Shown: positions 1-7,981, counted from the first letter of the stretch. The stretch: 17,061 nt of DNA from Gammaproteobacteria bacterium (GCA_015232955.1 JADFYS010000010.1:1-17061), one strand, 5' to 3'. The notes: generated by a model not told the origin, from the sequence alone. Numbers and translations: made by a program.

Positions 1-24
1 CTGCTTTTTTAACCCTCACCCCTA

Positions 25-45
25 CCCTCTCCCGCTGGGATAGGG
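25..45. repeat. REP-like hairpin downstream of cbbR
   Basis: The arms CCCTCTCCC (25-33) and GGGATAGGG (37-45) pair at 8 of 9 positions around a 3-nt loop (GCT). The hairpin lies about 55 nt beyond the cbbR stop codon, in the direction cbbR is read. On the minus strand no T-run follows the stem, so it does not look like a standard intrinsic terminator. The C-rich flank (CCCTCACCCCTACCC) resembles extragenic palindromes that are common in gammaproteobacterial genomes. Assigning it to a REP family is inference from one copy. Confidence 0.4.
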
Positions 46-100
46 AGATCAGGTGATGGGGTCTGAACGGTTACAAAATTTGAGGGAGAGGATGATGACA

Positions 101-1033
101 TTAAGAGATGTCGACAGCACCATCGATTCGGGCTTTGCCCAGGATCTGTGGTGCCTCAGCGATCATAAATTCCTTAAAAGCGAGGGCAAAGCGCGAGAGA
201 CGCTTCCCCTTGCGGTGGACCAGGTACCAGTAGCGGCGAATCGGTAGATGCTCGACATTCAGGACCGTAAGCTGCTGGAGATCGAGTTCGCTCTGAATCG
301 CATCATAGGAGAGAAAGCCGAGACCCAAACCGGCCTTCACGCTCTGTTTGATCGCCTCATCACTGCTAATCTCCATCCCGGTGGTGATTTTACAGTGATG
401 GGTCTTAAAAAAGCGTTCCATCGCCCCACGGGTGCCTGAACCCTCCTCTCGTACCAGAAAGATTTCGGACAATAGCTGTGACAGTTTGATCTCCTGTGCA
501 GAGGCAAGGGGGTGTTCTGGAGGGGCGATAATCACCAGCGGATTCTCCATAAACGCCTCTGCCTCCAGCTCCATGGTTGAGGGGGGCTTTCCCATGATGA
601 CCAGATCAACCTCGTTCTCCTCCAGCTGCTGCAGTAGCGTCTGGCGGTTGGTGACATTCAGGTTGACGCTGACATTGGGATGGCGCTTATAGAAGGTGCT
701 GAGCAGGGTAGGGGCGAAGTAGTTGGCGGTGGTAGCGACAGAGATGCGGAGCTTTCCGTAACGAAGCCCCTTTATCTCTTCGAGGACTGTTCTCATCTCT
801 TGAAGTTGGTTGATCACCGTCCGTGCATAGTGATAGACCTCGCTACCGGCTTCAGTGAGGTAGATCTTCTTCCCCAGCTGTTCAAAAAGGACCACCTCCA
901 GCTGGCTCTCCAACTGTTTGACCTGCATCGAGACCGCTGGCTGGGTGAGGTGTATCTTCTGCGCCGCCCGAGTGTAGCTTTCGGCCCGGACGACAGCGAC
1001 AAAGATCTCCAGCTGGCGGATGGTGATATTCAC
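101..1033 (-). CDS. cbbR: LysR-family transcriptional regulator, CbbR-like
   Basis: This is a 310-residue LysR-type regulator. The N-terminal winged helix-turn-helix (about residues 4-62) carries the typical LysR/CbbR stretch LTQPAVSMQVKQLE. A linker helix and a periplasmic-binding-protein-like effector domain (about 90-295) follow. CbbR proteins bind upstream of Calvin-cycle operons and respond to metabolites such as RuBP, NADPH or PEP; that is family knowledge. The assignment to CbbR rather than another LysR rests on the N-terminal sequence and on the immediate neighbours cbbO and cbbQ. The start is a GTG at 1033, since no in-frame ATG lies nearby. It begins 22 nt after the cbbO stop on the same strand, so it is probably the last gene of a cbbQ-cbbO-cbbR transcript. 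This is unusual, because cbbR is more often divergent from the operon it controls. Being a LysR protein is near certain; the cbb target is inferred. Confidence 0.8.
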   Translation of the reverse strand: MNITIRQLEIFVAVVRAESYTRAAQKIHLTQPAVSMQVKQLESQLEVVLFEQLGKKIYLTEAGSEVYHYARTVINQLQEMRTVLEEIKGLRYGKLRISVATTANYFAPTLLSTFYKRHPNVSVNLNVTNRQTLLQQLEENEVDLVIMGKPPSTMELEAEAFMENPLVIIAPPEHPLASAQEIKLSQLLSEIFLVREEGSGTRGAMERFFKTHHCKITTGMEISSDEAIKQSVKAGLGLGFLSYDAIQSELDLQQLTVLNVEHLPIRRYWYLVHRKGKRLSRFALAFKEFMIAEAPQILGKARIDGAVDIS

Positions 1034-1055
1034 CCTGAACCGAGCTGAAGTCCGG

Positions 1056-3311
1056 TTACGATGTCAGGTGAGTAAAGAGGAGAGGTAGCTTCTCCGGCAG
1101 GCGCTCTACCCGGTCGATAATGGTGTAGCCGTTGGGACCAAAAATATCCTGAATGTAGTCATCCGCCTTTTTGTCGAGGGTGATGCAGTAGCTCGAGATC
1201 CCCTGGTTTTCCAGCTCATCGATCGCCTTTTTGGCGTCATGGACCAGATAGCTCTCATCGTGGCTGGTGTCGATATCTGAAGGTTCACCATCGGTGAGAA
1301 TGAGGAGCAGTTTTTTTTCGGCGCTCTGGCTGCCGAGGTAGTGCGAGGCGTGGCGAATAGCCGCTCCCATGCGGGTGGAGAAACCGGCATCCATCGCTGC
1401 AAGCCGCCCCTTGACCTGATCTCCCCACGCCTCACTATACCCCTTAATATGGTAGTAGCGGACATTGTGACGAGTATCGGAGTGGAAACCGGCAATCGCC
1501 AACGGATCCCCCAGCTGATCAATGGTCCAGGCGAGAAGAGAGACCGCCTCCTGACTCAGTTCAAGGATGGTCTGCTCGCAACCATCAGGAATCTCGTTGA
1601 GGGAGGCGGAGAGATCAAGAAGCACCATGACCGCGATATCGCGACCGTTATGGATATGGCTCATATTGATCCGTGGATCGGGTTGGGCACCACATTTGTA
1701 GTCGATGAGGGATCGAATTGCGACATCAAGATCGAGTTCACTCCCCTCTTCCTGATAGCGAATGCGCTGATACTGCTGCGGCTTGAGCAGATCGAGGATC
1801 CGTTTTAACTGCTTGGCCAACGCTTCGTGTTTGGCGAGAAGGCGGTCGATAGCAGAACTCTCTCCTGATGGGTGGATCGATTCGTAGAGGCTGACCCAAT
1901 CCGGTTTGTAGCTGGAGGTCTGGTAGTCCCACTCCCGATAGTGGCGTGGGGGAAGCCCCTTCACCTCCTCCTCTTTTGCGCTCGCCTCCCGTTTTTCGCT
2001 AAATGTCTCCTCCTCATCCCCCTCCTCAATGAAGATCCAGAGGTGACGGTTATCATCGCGGTAATCTACCTCGGTATCTTTGAAGCGAACTTTGGGGGCT
2101 TGATCACTCTGAAGGCGGGTCTGGGCGGTAAAACTGATGGCGAGATCTGCCATCATCTGGGTGTTCGCTTCGTCCAGGGTGAGGATCTCTATGAGCTGTT
2201 GTGCAAACTTGTTGACAATGGGGTGTTGATAGCCGTGATCGGGATCGAGAATGGCACGAGAGAGCATCGCCAAACGGTGGCGGATACACGACTCCTCATG
2301 CGGATTACAGCTCCCCTCGACTGGTGATGGGTGGAGCGCAAGGAGGATTGGACGCATCCCGGGAAGTTCGCGCAGCATCAAGAGGTCGACACGGCAGTCT
2401 TCAAAGGTCTCAATCGCCACCCGCTGAAACGGGCTGAAGTTATCGGCAACAATGGCACTGCTCCAGCGTCGGTGGGCAGCGATATGGGCAATCAGGAGGC
2501 GGTAGCGATCAATTCCCGCAACGCCGTTGCTATCGTCGTAGACATCGGGCACCCGGATCCCAAGATGGTCGTAATAGGGTTGGGGCTTGCGTAGCTCATC
2601 AAAACCGAGAGAGTAGGGGACAAAGTAGTGCTCATCCTGCCAGATACTGCGAAGATAGAGATCAAGTTTGCGCTCATTGTCGATATAGAGGGTACCGTGT
2701 CGCTCTCGGGAGAGGACAGCACGACTGTCCGCCGCCTGCAGGCTGAAATAGTCTCGTTGGCGATCCGGGTTGTCGCGATAGTTTCGACAGCCGTAATCGA
2801 TCCAGTTTTTCAGCCCTTCAAGGGAAAGTTGACTGAGAAGATAGGGGATCTGGCGCAGAAGATCGGGAAGACCGGGGCTGGGAATGGTGCTGTGAAAACC
2901 GTGAATCGAACTGGTGGTACGCTCCATCATCTCGAAGATGAGTCTGAAAAAGAGCTGCATCTGATCGTAACAGCAGAGGCGGCGACTCGCCTCGGGAAGG
3001 CACTGCATGAAGTCGGGAATGGCCGCGCCATTGGGGGTGCGGGAGAGCTTCCACACCGCCTGCGACACCTCCTCCAGCATCTCTTCACCAAGGCGGTTGG
3101 CGATATCCGGCATCTCCTCAAGGTAGATTAACACCGGTTCAAAGCCTCGACCGATCATACAGACCAGCGTGGCGCCATCAAGGTAGTGTTTTACACCAAG
3201 GGTAGAGAGTTGACGCAGTGCGTCATGGATGCAATCCTCAAAAACATCTTCCAGTTGCGGGAAATTACATTTAAGTTGATCGCGGTAGAGCCGAAGGTCG
3301 GGATCGCTCAT
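1056..3311 (-). CDS. cbbO: CbbO, VWA-domain RuBisCO activase adaptor
   Basis: This 751-residue protein has a long helical N-terminal region, an acidic linker near residues 425-450, and a C-terminal von Willebrand factor A domain from about 558 to 745. The metal-binding MIDAS site is complete: D566-x-S568-x-S570, T646 (in STRMG) and D674 (in LTDGE). In known CbbQO systems CbbO docks on RuBisCO through this domain, and the CbbQ hexamer uses ATP to remodel inhibited active sites. The ATG lies 12 nt after the cbbQ stop with no clear Shine-Dalgarno, so translation is probably coupled to cbbQ. NorD is the paralogous alternative, but the partner ATPase reads as CbbQ rather than NorQ and a CbbR-like regulator follows. 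Which RuBisCO form it serves cannot be told from this window. Confidence 0.92.
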   Translation of the reverse strand: MSDPDLRLYRDQLKCNFPQLEDVFEDCIHDALRQLSTLGVKHYLDGATLVCMIGRGFEPVLIYLEEMPDIANRLGEEMLEEVSQAVWKLSRTPNGAAIPDFMQCLPEASRRLCCYDQMQLFFRLIFEMMERTTSSIHGFHSTIPSPGLPDLLRQIPYLLSQLSLEGLKNWIDYGCRNYRDNPDRQRDYFSLQAADSRAVLSRERHGTLYIDNERKLDLYLRSIWQDEHYFVPYSLGFDELRKPQPYYDHLGIRVPDVYDDSNGVAGIDRYRLLIAHIAAHRRWSSAIVADNFSPFQRVAIETFEDCRVDLLMLRELPGMRPILLALHPSPVEGSCNPHEESCIRHRLAMLSRAILDPDHGYQHPIVNKFAQQLIEILTLDEANTQMMADLAISFTAQTRLQSDQAPKVRFKDTEVDYRDDNRHLWIFIEEGDEEETFSEKREASAKEEEVKGLPPRHYREWDYQTSSYKPDWVSLYESIHPSGESSAIDRLLAKHEALAKQLKRILDLLKPQQYQRIRYQEEGSELDLDVAIRSLIDYKCGAQPDPRINMSHIHNGRDIAVMVLLDLSASLNEIPDGCEQTILELSQEAVSLLAWTIDQLGDPLAIAGFHSDTRHNVRYYHIKGYSEAWGDQVKGRLAAMDAGFSTRMGAAIRHASHYLGSQSAEKKLLLILTDGEPSDIDTSHDESYLVHDAKKAIDELENQGISSYCITLDKKADDYIQDIFGPNGYTIIDRVERLPEKLPLLFTHLTS

Positions 3312-3323
3312 AGCGGTAATCGG

Positions 3324-4133
3324 TTATCCGAAGATGGTGGAGATGGCGTGGTCGAGAGTATCGCGGATATCGGCATCATCGGTGATCGGCCGTACCAGTG
3401 CCATACGACAGGCGGCCTTCTGCTCAATCCCTTTCTGCATCAGCGTTGCAGCATAGACGAGAAGACGGGTAGAGATCCCCTCGGCAAGGCCGTGCCCTTT
3501 CAGATTACGGGCAGCGTGGGCAACCTTTACCAGCTGTGTGGCGATCTCCGCACTTGTGCCCGACTCTTTGGCGACAATATCCGCTTCAACTTTGCTCTCT
3601 GGGTAGTCAAAGTCGAGACCGCAGAAGCGCTGTTTGGTTGACTGTTTGAGATCTTTCATCAAGCTCTGATAGCCGGGGTTATACGAGATCACCAGCTGGA
3701 AGTCGGGGTGGGCATGGACCAGCTCCCCCTTTTTATCCAGAGGGAGGGTGCGACGGTGATCGGTCAGAGGGTGGATCACCACCGTGGTATCCTGCCGCGC
3801 CTCCACCACCTCATCGAGATAGCAGATGGCGCCTAAGCGGGCAGCGATGGTCAGCGGGCCGTCGAGCCAGCGCGTACCATCCGCATCGAGCAGATAACGG
3901 CCAACGAGATCTGAAGCGGTCATATCTTCATTACAGGCGACAGTAATGAGCGGTTTCTTGAGCTTCCACGCCATATGTTCAATAAAACGGGACTTACCAC
4001 AACCGGTAGGCCCTTTAATCATCACCGGCAGTCTCGCCTCGTAGGCGGCATCATAGAGGGCAACTTCATCCCCTTGAGGCTGGTAGAAAGGCTCTTCGGA
4101 AATGAGGTACTGTTCAATGGCAATATCGGTCAT
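3324..4133 (-). CDS. cbbQ: CbbQ, MoxR-family AAA+ RuBisCO activase ATPase
   Basis: This 269-residue AAA+ ATPase has Walker A GPTGCGKS at residues 41-48, Walker B ICYLDE at 103-108 and a sensor-1 Asn in the ISYNPGY stretch near 152. The stretches NEDMTASDLVGRYLL and QDTTVVIHPLTDHRR are characteristic of the CbbQ/NorQ/GvpN group, and the overall wording is closest to CbbQ as I recall it. CbbQ forms hexameric rings that work with CbbO to release inhibitory sugar phosphates from RuBisCO. The start ATG at 4133 has only a weak ribosome binding site. It is the first gene of the minus-strand set and has a good promoter candidate about 120 nt upstream (4253-4281). No cbbL, cbbS or cbbM lies directly upstream, which is where RuBisCO genes usually are; instead the divergent hflK follows. 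Confidence 0.93.
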   Translation of the reverse strand: MTDIAIEQYLISEEPFYQPQGDEVALYDAAYEARLPVMIKGPTGCGKSRFIEHMAWKLKKPLITVACNEDMTASDLVGRYLLDADGTRWLDGPLTIAARLGAICYLDEVVEARQDTTVVIHPLTDHRRTLPLDKKGELVHAHPDFQLVISYNPGYQSLMKDLKQSTKQRFCGLDFDYPESKVEADIVAKESGTSAEIATQLVKVAHAARNLKGHGLAEGISTRLLVYAATLMQKGIEQKAACRMALVRPITDDADIRDTLDHAISTIFG

Positions 4134-4165
4134 GGTGGGTTTCCGTGGGTTGCATAGGAGATGAA

Positions 4166-4321
4166 ATGGAACCGGAACCCAACAGCCAGAGGGTACGGAT
4201 TGGCCGTAAATCGAGACTACGAACCTCTGTTTTGCTGGGTCAACTTCAAATTATTATTCAATATTCGCATCCGGATGACAACCCCTATTTCCCCATTCCA
4301 GAGCTAACCTCGCGACTCTAA
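4166..4321 (+). CDS. Candidate small ORF, 51 residues, unknown
   Basis: An ATG at 4166 is preceded by AGGAG with a 5-nt spacing and opens a 51-codon frame ending in TAA at 4319-4321. The product begins MEPEPNSQRVRIGRKSRLRT, is basic in its first half and has the hydrophobic stretch LQIII, with a proline- and acid-containing tail. I do not recognise it. Against it: the frame covers the candidate cbbQ promoter, there is no promoter obviously serving it, and frames of this length occur by chance. It is listed because the ribosome binding site is better than those of several real genes here. Confidence 0.2.
   Translation: MEPEPNSQRVRIGRKSRLRTSVLLGQLQIIIQYSHPDDNPYFPIPELTSRL
4253..4281 (-). promoter_or_regulatory. 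Candidate sigma70 promoter for cbbQ-cbbO-cbbR
   Basis: On the minus strand TTGTCA (4281-4276) and AATAAT (4258-4253) are separated by 17 nt, matching the sigma70 consensus at 5 of 6 positions each. It would give a leader of about 110 nt before the cbbQ ATG. A direct repeat of GGTTAG (minus strand) with 14-bp period lies about 25-40 bp upstream of the -35 box, a plausible position for an activator such as CbbR; that link is inference. Confidence 0.5.
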
Positions 4322-4390
4322 CCTTGCAGAACTGAGGGGAGTTATCACCCCTGGCGCAACATCCCTGCGTAACTGAATTCCCGATAATAC

Positions 4391-4419
4391 TTGTTTACTG
4401 TGACAACCCCCCGTAAAAT
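4391..4419 (+). promoter_or_regulatory. Candidate sigma70 promoter for hflK operon
   Basis: TTGTTT (4391-4396) and TAAAAT (4414-4419) are spaced by 17 nt; the -10 matches the consensus at 5 of 6 positions and the -35 at 3 of 6. It would start transcription about 70 nt before hflK and is the best-placed candidate on this strand. Confidence 0.4.
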
Positions 4420-4495
4420 CTCACCGGTTTTTGGGTCGCAAAGCTGTGGCGATGTGGCTCTTTCTTAAAAACTGGTTGAGAGAGAAACGATACTT

Positions 4496-5716
4496 ATGGC
4501 ATGGAATGAACCGGGTGGGTCTGGCGGTAAGGACCCATGGGGCGGGAGTGGTAAGGGTCAGGAACCCCCCGACCTTGATGAAGTGATACGCAATCTGCAA
4601 CGCAAGCTGAAGGCTCTTCTTAGTTCCGGTTCGGGCAAAAAGGGCGGTGATGAGGACGGAGCGGATCGCGAACCACCATCGGGAGAGGGGATCGCCCTGG
4701 GGGGTCTTGGGGTGGTTGCTGCGGTTCTTTTGGTGGCGTGGGTTGTCAGTGGTTTCTACATCGTAGAAGAGGGCTATCGCGCGGTAGTGACCCGCTTTGG
4801 TGCCTATAACGAGTCAAGTGAACCGGGACTGCACTGGTATCCCCGCTTTATCGAAGCGGTGCAACAGGTCGATGTGAGTAGTGTTCGTAGTGCCAAGCTC
4901 GGTTATCAGGCCGACGAGTCGCTGATGTTGACCCAGGATGAGAATATCATCGATATTCGCTTCGATGTTCAGTATCAACTCAAAGATGATCCCGAGGCGG
5001 CGCGAGACTATCTCTTCAATGTTCGTGATCCCGATGAGACCCTGCGTCAGGCGACGGCGAGCGCAGTGCGAGAGGTGATTGGCAAGAGCAAGATGGACTT
5101 CATCATTACCGAAGGGCGGAGCACCATCGCCATGGATTCGGAGCGGATCCTTCAGGATACCCTCGATATGTATCAGACCGGGCTGATGGTGATCCAGTTG
5201 ACGATGCAGAATGCGCAGGCACCACAACAGGTGAAGCAGGCGTTTGATGATGTGGTTGAGGCGAGGGAAGACTCCGAGCGCTACAAGAACGAAGCGAAGG
5301 CCTATGCCCAGGATATTCTCCCCAAGGCAAAAGGACATGCGTCGAGACTGACCCTGGAGGCGGAAGGTTACCGCGATGCGGTGATTGCCGCTGCTCAGGG
5401 TGAGAGCGATCGCTTTATTAAAGTGTTGACCGAATATGAAAAAGCGCCGGAAATTATGCGTAAGCGGCTCTATCTAGCGGCGATGGAGACGGTCTTCCAA
5501 CAGAGCGGCAAAGTGATTGTCGACACCAAATCGAGTAATAACCTCCTCTATCTGCCGCTGGACAAGATCCGCAGTGGAGGCGTTGGAGCCGGGGGTGAAG
5601 AGAACTCGATGCACTCCTCCTCTCGCTCCACCCTTGATCCGGGAGTCAATCTAATGGATAACCGAAGTTTCCCTCCGGTACGAGGGGATGGTCGCAATAG
5701 GGGAGTACGCCAATGA
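4496..5716 (+). CDS. hflK: HflK, FtsH modulator, SPFH/band 7 membrane protein
   Basis: This 406-residue protein has a Gly/Pro-rich cytoplasmic N-terminus (MAWNEPGGSGG and GKDPWGG, typical of HflK), one transmembrane helix at about residues 66-88, an SPFH/band 7 domain at about 88-275, an alanine- and charge-rich coiled-coil region up to about 350, and a polar C-terminal tail. HflK assembles with HflC into a large periplasmic cage around the FtsH protease and controls its access to membrane substrates. The ATG at 4496 is preceded by the purine-rich GAGAGAGAAACG. The stop overlaps the hflC start as ATGA, which implies translational coupling. In many gammaproteobacteria hfq and hflX lie directly upstream; here that place is taken by a divergent cbb cluster. 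Confidence 0.97.
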   Translation: MAWNEPGGSGGKDPWGGSGKGQEPPDLDEVIRNLQRKLKALLSSGSGKKGGDEDGADREPPSGEGIALGGLGVVAAVLLVAWVVSGFYIVEEGYRAVVTRFGAYNESSEPGLHWYPRFIEAVQQVDVSSVRSAKLGYQADESLMLTQDENIIDIRFDVQYQLKDDPEAARDYLFNVRDPDETLRQATASAVREVIGKSKMDFIITEGRSTIAMDSERILQDTLDMYQTGLMVIQLTMQNAQAPQQVKQAFDDVVEAREDSERYKNEAKAYAQDILPKAKGHASRLTLEAEGYRDAVIAAAQGESDRFIKVLTEYEKAPEIMRKRLYLAAMETVFQQSGKVIVDTKSSNNLLYLPLDKIRSGGVGAGGEENSMHSSSRSTLDPGVNLMDNRSFPPVRGDGRNRGVRQ

Positions 5717-6597
5717 CACCTGCAAGAATTATGGTGATGATGGGGGCGCTTCTCCTGATCTGGCTGCTAAGTGCCTCGCTCTTTGTTGTGAAAGAGAATG
5801 AGTTGGCGATCCGCTTCCGTCTGGGAGAGTTTGTCAACGCCGACTATGATCCGGGTCTCCATATGAAGTTCCCCTTCATCAATAATGTGAAGAAGTTTGA
5901 CCGGAGAATCCTCACTCTTGACGCCTCTCCTGTACCTTATATGACCCTCGAGAAAAAACCGGTCATTGTCGATTCGTTTCTGAAGTGGCGGATCGCGGAT
6001 CTCACCACCTACTACAAGTCGATGCGAGGTCAGGAGTTTAAGGCGGGAGAGCGCTTGGGGAAAATCGTCCAGGAGGGGCTGCGTAACGAGTTTGCCAAAC
6101 GGACAATTCAAGAGGCGATCTCTGGTGAAAGAACGGACATCATGCGCGAGATGCAGAATCGGTTGACCACTCAGGCCCTTGGATTCGGGATCGAGGTGGT
6201 GGATGTCCGCATCAAAAGGATTGAACTCCCCTCCGAAGTCTCCGAGTCGGTCTATAAACGGATGCGTTCCGAGCGGAACGAAGTGGCCACTATGTGGCGC
6301 GCCGGAGGTAAGGAGATCGCTGAAAGAACTCGTGCCGATGCCGATCGAGAACGGACGGTCATCCTCGCGGATGCGACCCGGGAAGCGGAAAAGATACGGG
6401 GTGATGGCGATGCCAAAGCGGCAGAGATCTATGCGGACGCATTTACCCGAAACGCAGAGTTCTATGACTTCTACCGCAGCATGGACGCCTATACCAAAGT
6501 CTTTACCAGTCAGCAGGATACGCTGGTGCTCGATACCGACTCCGACTTCTTCCGCTACTTTAAAAATCAGGATGGAAAGGCCGGAAAGGCACCGTGA
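5713..6597 (+). CDS. hflC: HflC, FtsH modulator, SPFH/band 7 membrane protein
   Basis: This 294-residue protein has a transmembrane helix at about residues 5-26 (MVMMGALLLIWLLSASLFVV), followed by FVVKENELAIRFRLGEF, the usual start of the HflC band 7 domain. A long helical, coiled-coil-prone stretch covers about 190-260 (with ERTRADADRERT and DATREAEKIRGDGDAKA). It is the partner of HflK in the FtsH-controlling complex. It overlaps hflK by 4 bp at its start and the DUF2065 gene by 4 bp at its end, so all are expected on one transcript. Nothing appears truncated. Confidence 0.97.
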   Translation: MTPARIMVMMGALLLIWLLSASLFVVKENELAIRFRLGEFVNADYDPGLHMKFPFINNVKKFDRRILTLDASPVPYMTLEKKPVIVDSFLKWRIADLTTYYKSMRGQEFKAGERLGKIVQEGLRNEFAKRTIQEAISGERTDIMREMQNRLTTQALGFGIEVVDVRIKRIELPSEVSESVYKRMRSERNEVATMWRAGGKEIAERTRADADRERTVILADATREAEKIRGDGDAKAAEIYADAFTRNAEFYDFYRSMDAYTKVFTSQQDTLVLDTDSDFFRYFKNQDGKAGKAP

Positions 6598-6788
6598 TTT
6601 GGGATGATTTTCTCGCAGCTGTGGCGCTGGTGATGGTGTTTGAGGGGCTGTTCCCCTCGGCACTACCAGCGGTCTATCGTTCGGCACTGGCAAAGATGTC
6701 CCGGAGTGATGATCGCTCACTGCGTACCACCGGTCTGGTACTCATGACCTGTGGTGCCCTTCTCCTCTACTGGGTACGCGGCAGATGA
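6594..6788 (+). CDS. yjeT: DUF2065 (YjeT-like) small inner-membrane protein
   Basis: This 64-residue protein has two predicted membrane helices, at about residues 5-24 (FLAAVALVMVFEGLFPSALP) and 44-60 (TTGLVLMTCGALLLYWV), joined by a short basic loop. The pattern of a first helix ending in EGL-P and a second ending in a short basic tail matches the DUF2065/YjeT family, which sits between hflC and purA or hisZ in many proteobacteria. Its function is unknown; the conserved position suggests a link to HflKC/FtsH. It starts with GTG inside the hflC stop (GTGA overlap) and ends by a 4-bp overlap with hisZ. Confidence 0.9.
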   Translation: MIWDDFLAAVALVMVFEGLFPSALPAVYRSALAKMSRSDDRSLRTTGLVLMTCGALLLYWVRGR

Positions 6789-7981
6789 GCGTGGCAAGCC
6801 CCAACCTCTGGATGCTGCCAGAGGGGATAGAGGATCTCCTGCCGCCTCAGGCGGCGCTACTTGAAGAGAAACGGCAACGGCTATTGGCCCTCTTCGCCAG
6901 CTACGGCTATCGACTGGTGATTCCGCCGCTGATGGAGTACTGCGACTCACTTCTGGTCGGAAGTGGCCGGGATCTCGACCTGAAATCGTTTAAGCTAATT
7001 GATCAGATTAGCGGCAGAATGATGGCGATTCGTGCAGATATGACCCCACAGGTGGCGCGGATTGATGCCCAGGCGGCCAATAGTGGCGATAACGGGGTCA
7101 ACCGTTACTGCTATTTTGCGCCGCTGCTCCAGGCACTACCCGACGAGCATGGCGGCAGCCGCTCACCGATACAGGTCGGTGCAGAGCTGTTCGGCCAGCG
7201 CAGTTACAACAGCGACATCGAGATCATCCGTCTGATGATCGCAGCGCTTCACATCCTGGGTGTTGACCAGTTTATCCTCGATCTCGGCCATGTCGGCATC
7301 TATCGCGCCCTCTCAACCCACCTTGCGCTCAACCGTCAACAAGAGACTACTCTCTTTGCGGCGCTACAGCGGAAATCTCATCCCGACACCGCCCTTCTCC
7401 TCCAGCAGTGGCAGCTTCCTCCAGAGCAGCAGCAGCTCATCTTCGCCCTGCTCGAACTCCACGGCGATATCTCAATCCTCGAAAGCGCAGAAGAGACGCT
7501 GGCGGCTGTCGGTGACGAACTACTTAAAGCGGTCCAGTTTCTGCGACGGGTGGCGCGCCACCTCGAGACCATTCCCGGAGTGACGGTTCACATCGATCTC
7601 GCGGAACTGCGCGGCTTTCACTACCATACCGATACGGTTTTCTGCGCCTATTTTGATGATGGTGCCGGAAATCGCGGTGGCAGGGCCATCGCCCAAGGGG
7701 GACGGTACGACGCTATGGGTGCCGGTTTTGGCTGTAAGCGACCGGCAACCGGCTTTAGCCTGGATATGCGATCCCTTCTGCCATGGCTGGTCTCTAGTGA
7801 AAAGGCTGCGATCGAGATCTCTGCCCCCCCGGGTCAAGAGCCATCGCTACTGGAGGCGATCGCTGCACTGCGCCAAGAGGGGCAAAGGGTAGTACAGCGG
7901 TTGACGCCGGAAGAGCGAGCCGCAGAGGGACCGCGACTGGAGAGGGTGGATCAGTTGTGGCAAGTTGTAAACCCAAAATAG
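6785..7981 (+). CDS. hisZ: HisZ, ATP phosphoribosyltransferase regulatory subunit
   Basis: This 398-residue protein is a paralogue of class II histidyl-tRNA synthetase that has lost aminoacylation and serves as regulatory subunit of the short form of HisG in the first step of histidine synthesis. Seen here are the opening WMLPEGIEDLLPPQA, the motif-2-like region RADMTPQVARIDA, FILDLGHVGIYRAL, the HisRS-like ELRGFHYHTDTVF, and GGRYDAMGAGF near the end of the catalytic fold. There is no anticodon-binding domain, as expected for HisZ. Its presence implies a short-form hisG elsewhere in the genome. The ATG overlaps the DUF2065 stop by 4 bp. The stop codon TAG lies inside the left arm of an inverted repeat (7972-8010). 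Confidence 0.95.
   Translation: MSVASPNLWMLPEGIEDLLPPQAALLEEKRQRLLALFASYGYRLVIPPLMEYCDSLLVGSGRDLDLKSFKLIDQISGRMMAIRADMTPQVARIDAQAANSGDNGVNRYCYFAPLLQALPDEHGGSRSPIQVGAELFGQRSYNSDIEIIRLMIAALHILGVDQFILDLGHVGIYRALSTHLALNRQQETTLFAALQRKSHPDTALLLQQWQLPPEQQQLIFALLELHGDISILESAEETLAAVGDELLKAVQFLRRVARHLETIPGVTVHIDLAELRGFHYHTDTVFCAYFDDGAGNRGGRAIAQGGRYDAMGAGFGCKRPATGFSLDMRSLLPWLVSSEKAAIEISAPPGQEPSLLEAIAALRQEGQRVVQRLTPEERAAEGPRLERVDQLWQVVNPK

Larger units (their letters stand above)
4134..4495. other. Divergent intergenic region between cbbQ and hflK
   Basis: These 362 nt separate two divergently read operons. They hold a sigma70-like promoter on each strand (4253-4281 minus, 4391-4419 plus), a 14-bp-period direct repeat CTAACC at 4304-4309 and 4318-4323 just upstream of the minus-strand promoter, and an AT-rich patch at 4246-4265. 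A 51-codon open frame with a reasonable ribosome binding site (4166-4321) runs across the minus promoter. No hfq or hflX, which often precede hflK, is present. Confidence 0.7.

Noticed and set aside
1056..4133. NorQ/NorD (nitric oxide reductase maturation) as an alternative to CbbQ/CbbO
   Set aside because: The families are homologous, but the ATPase sequence reads as CbbQ, no norB/norC is present, and a CbbR-like regulator follows directly.
5767..6720. 317-codon minus-strand open frame opposite hflC
   Set aside because: It lies antisense over hflC and the DUF2065 gene, both clearly recognisable; its product has no recognisable domain and reads as an antisense shadow.
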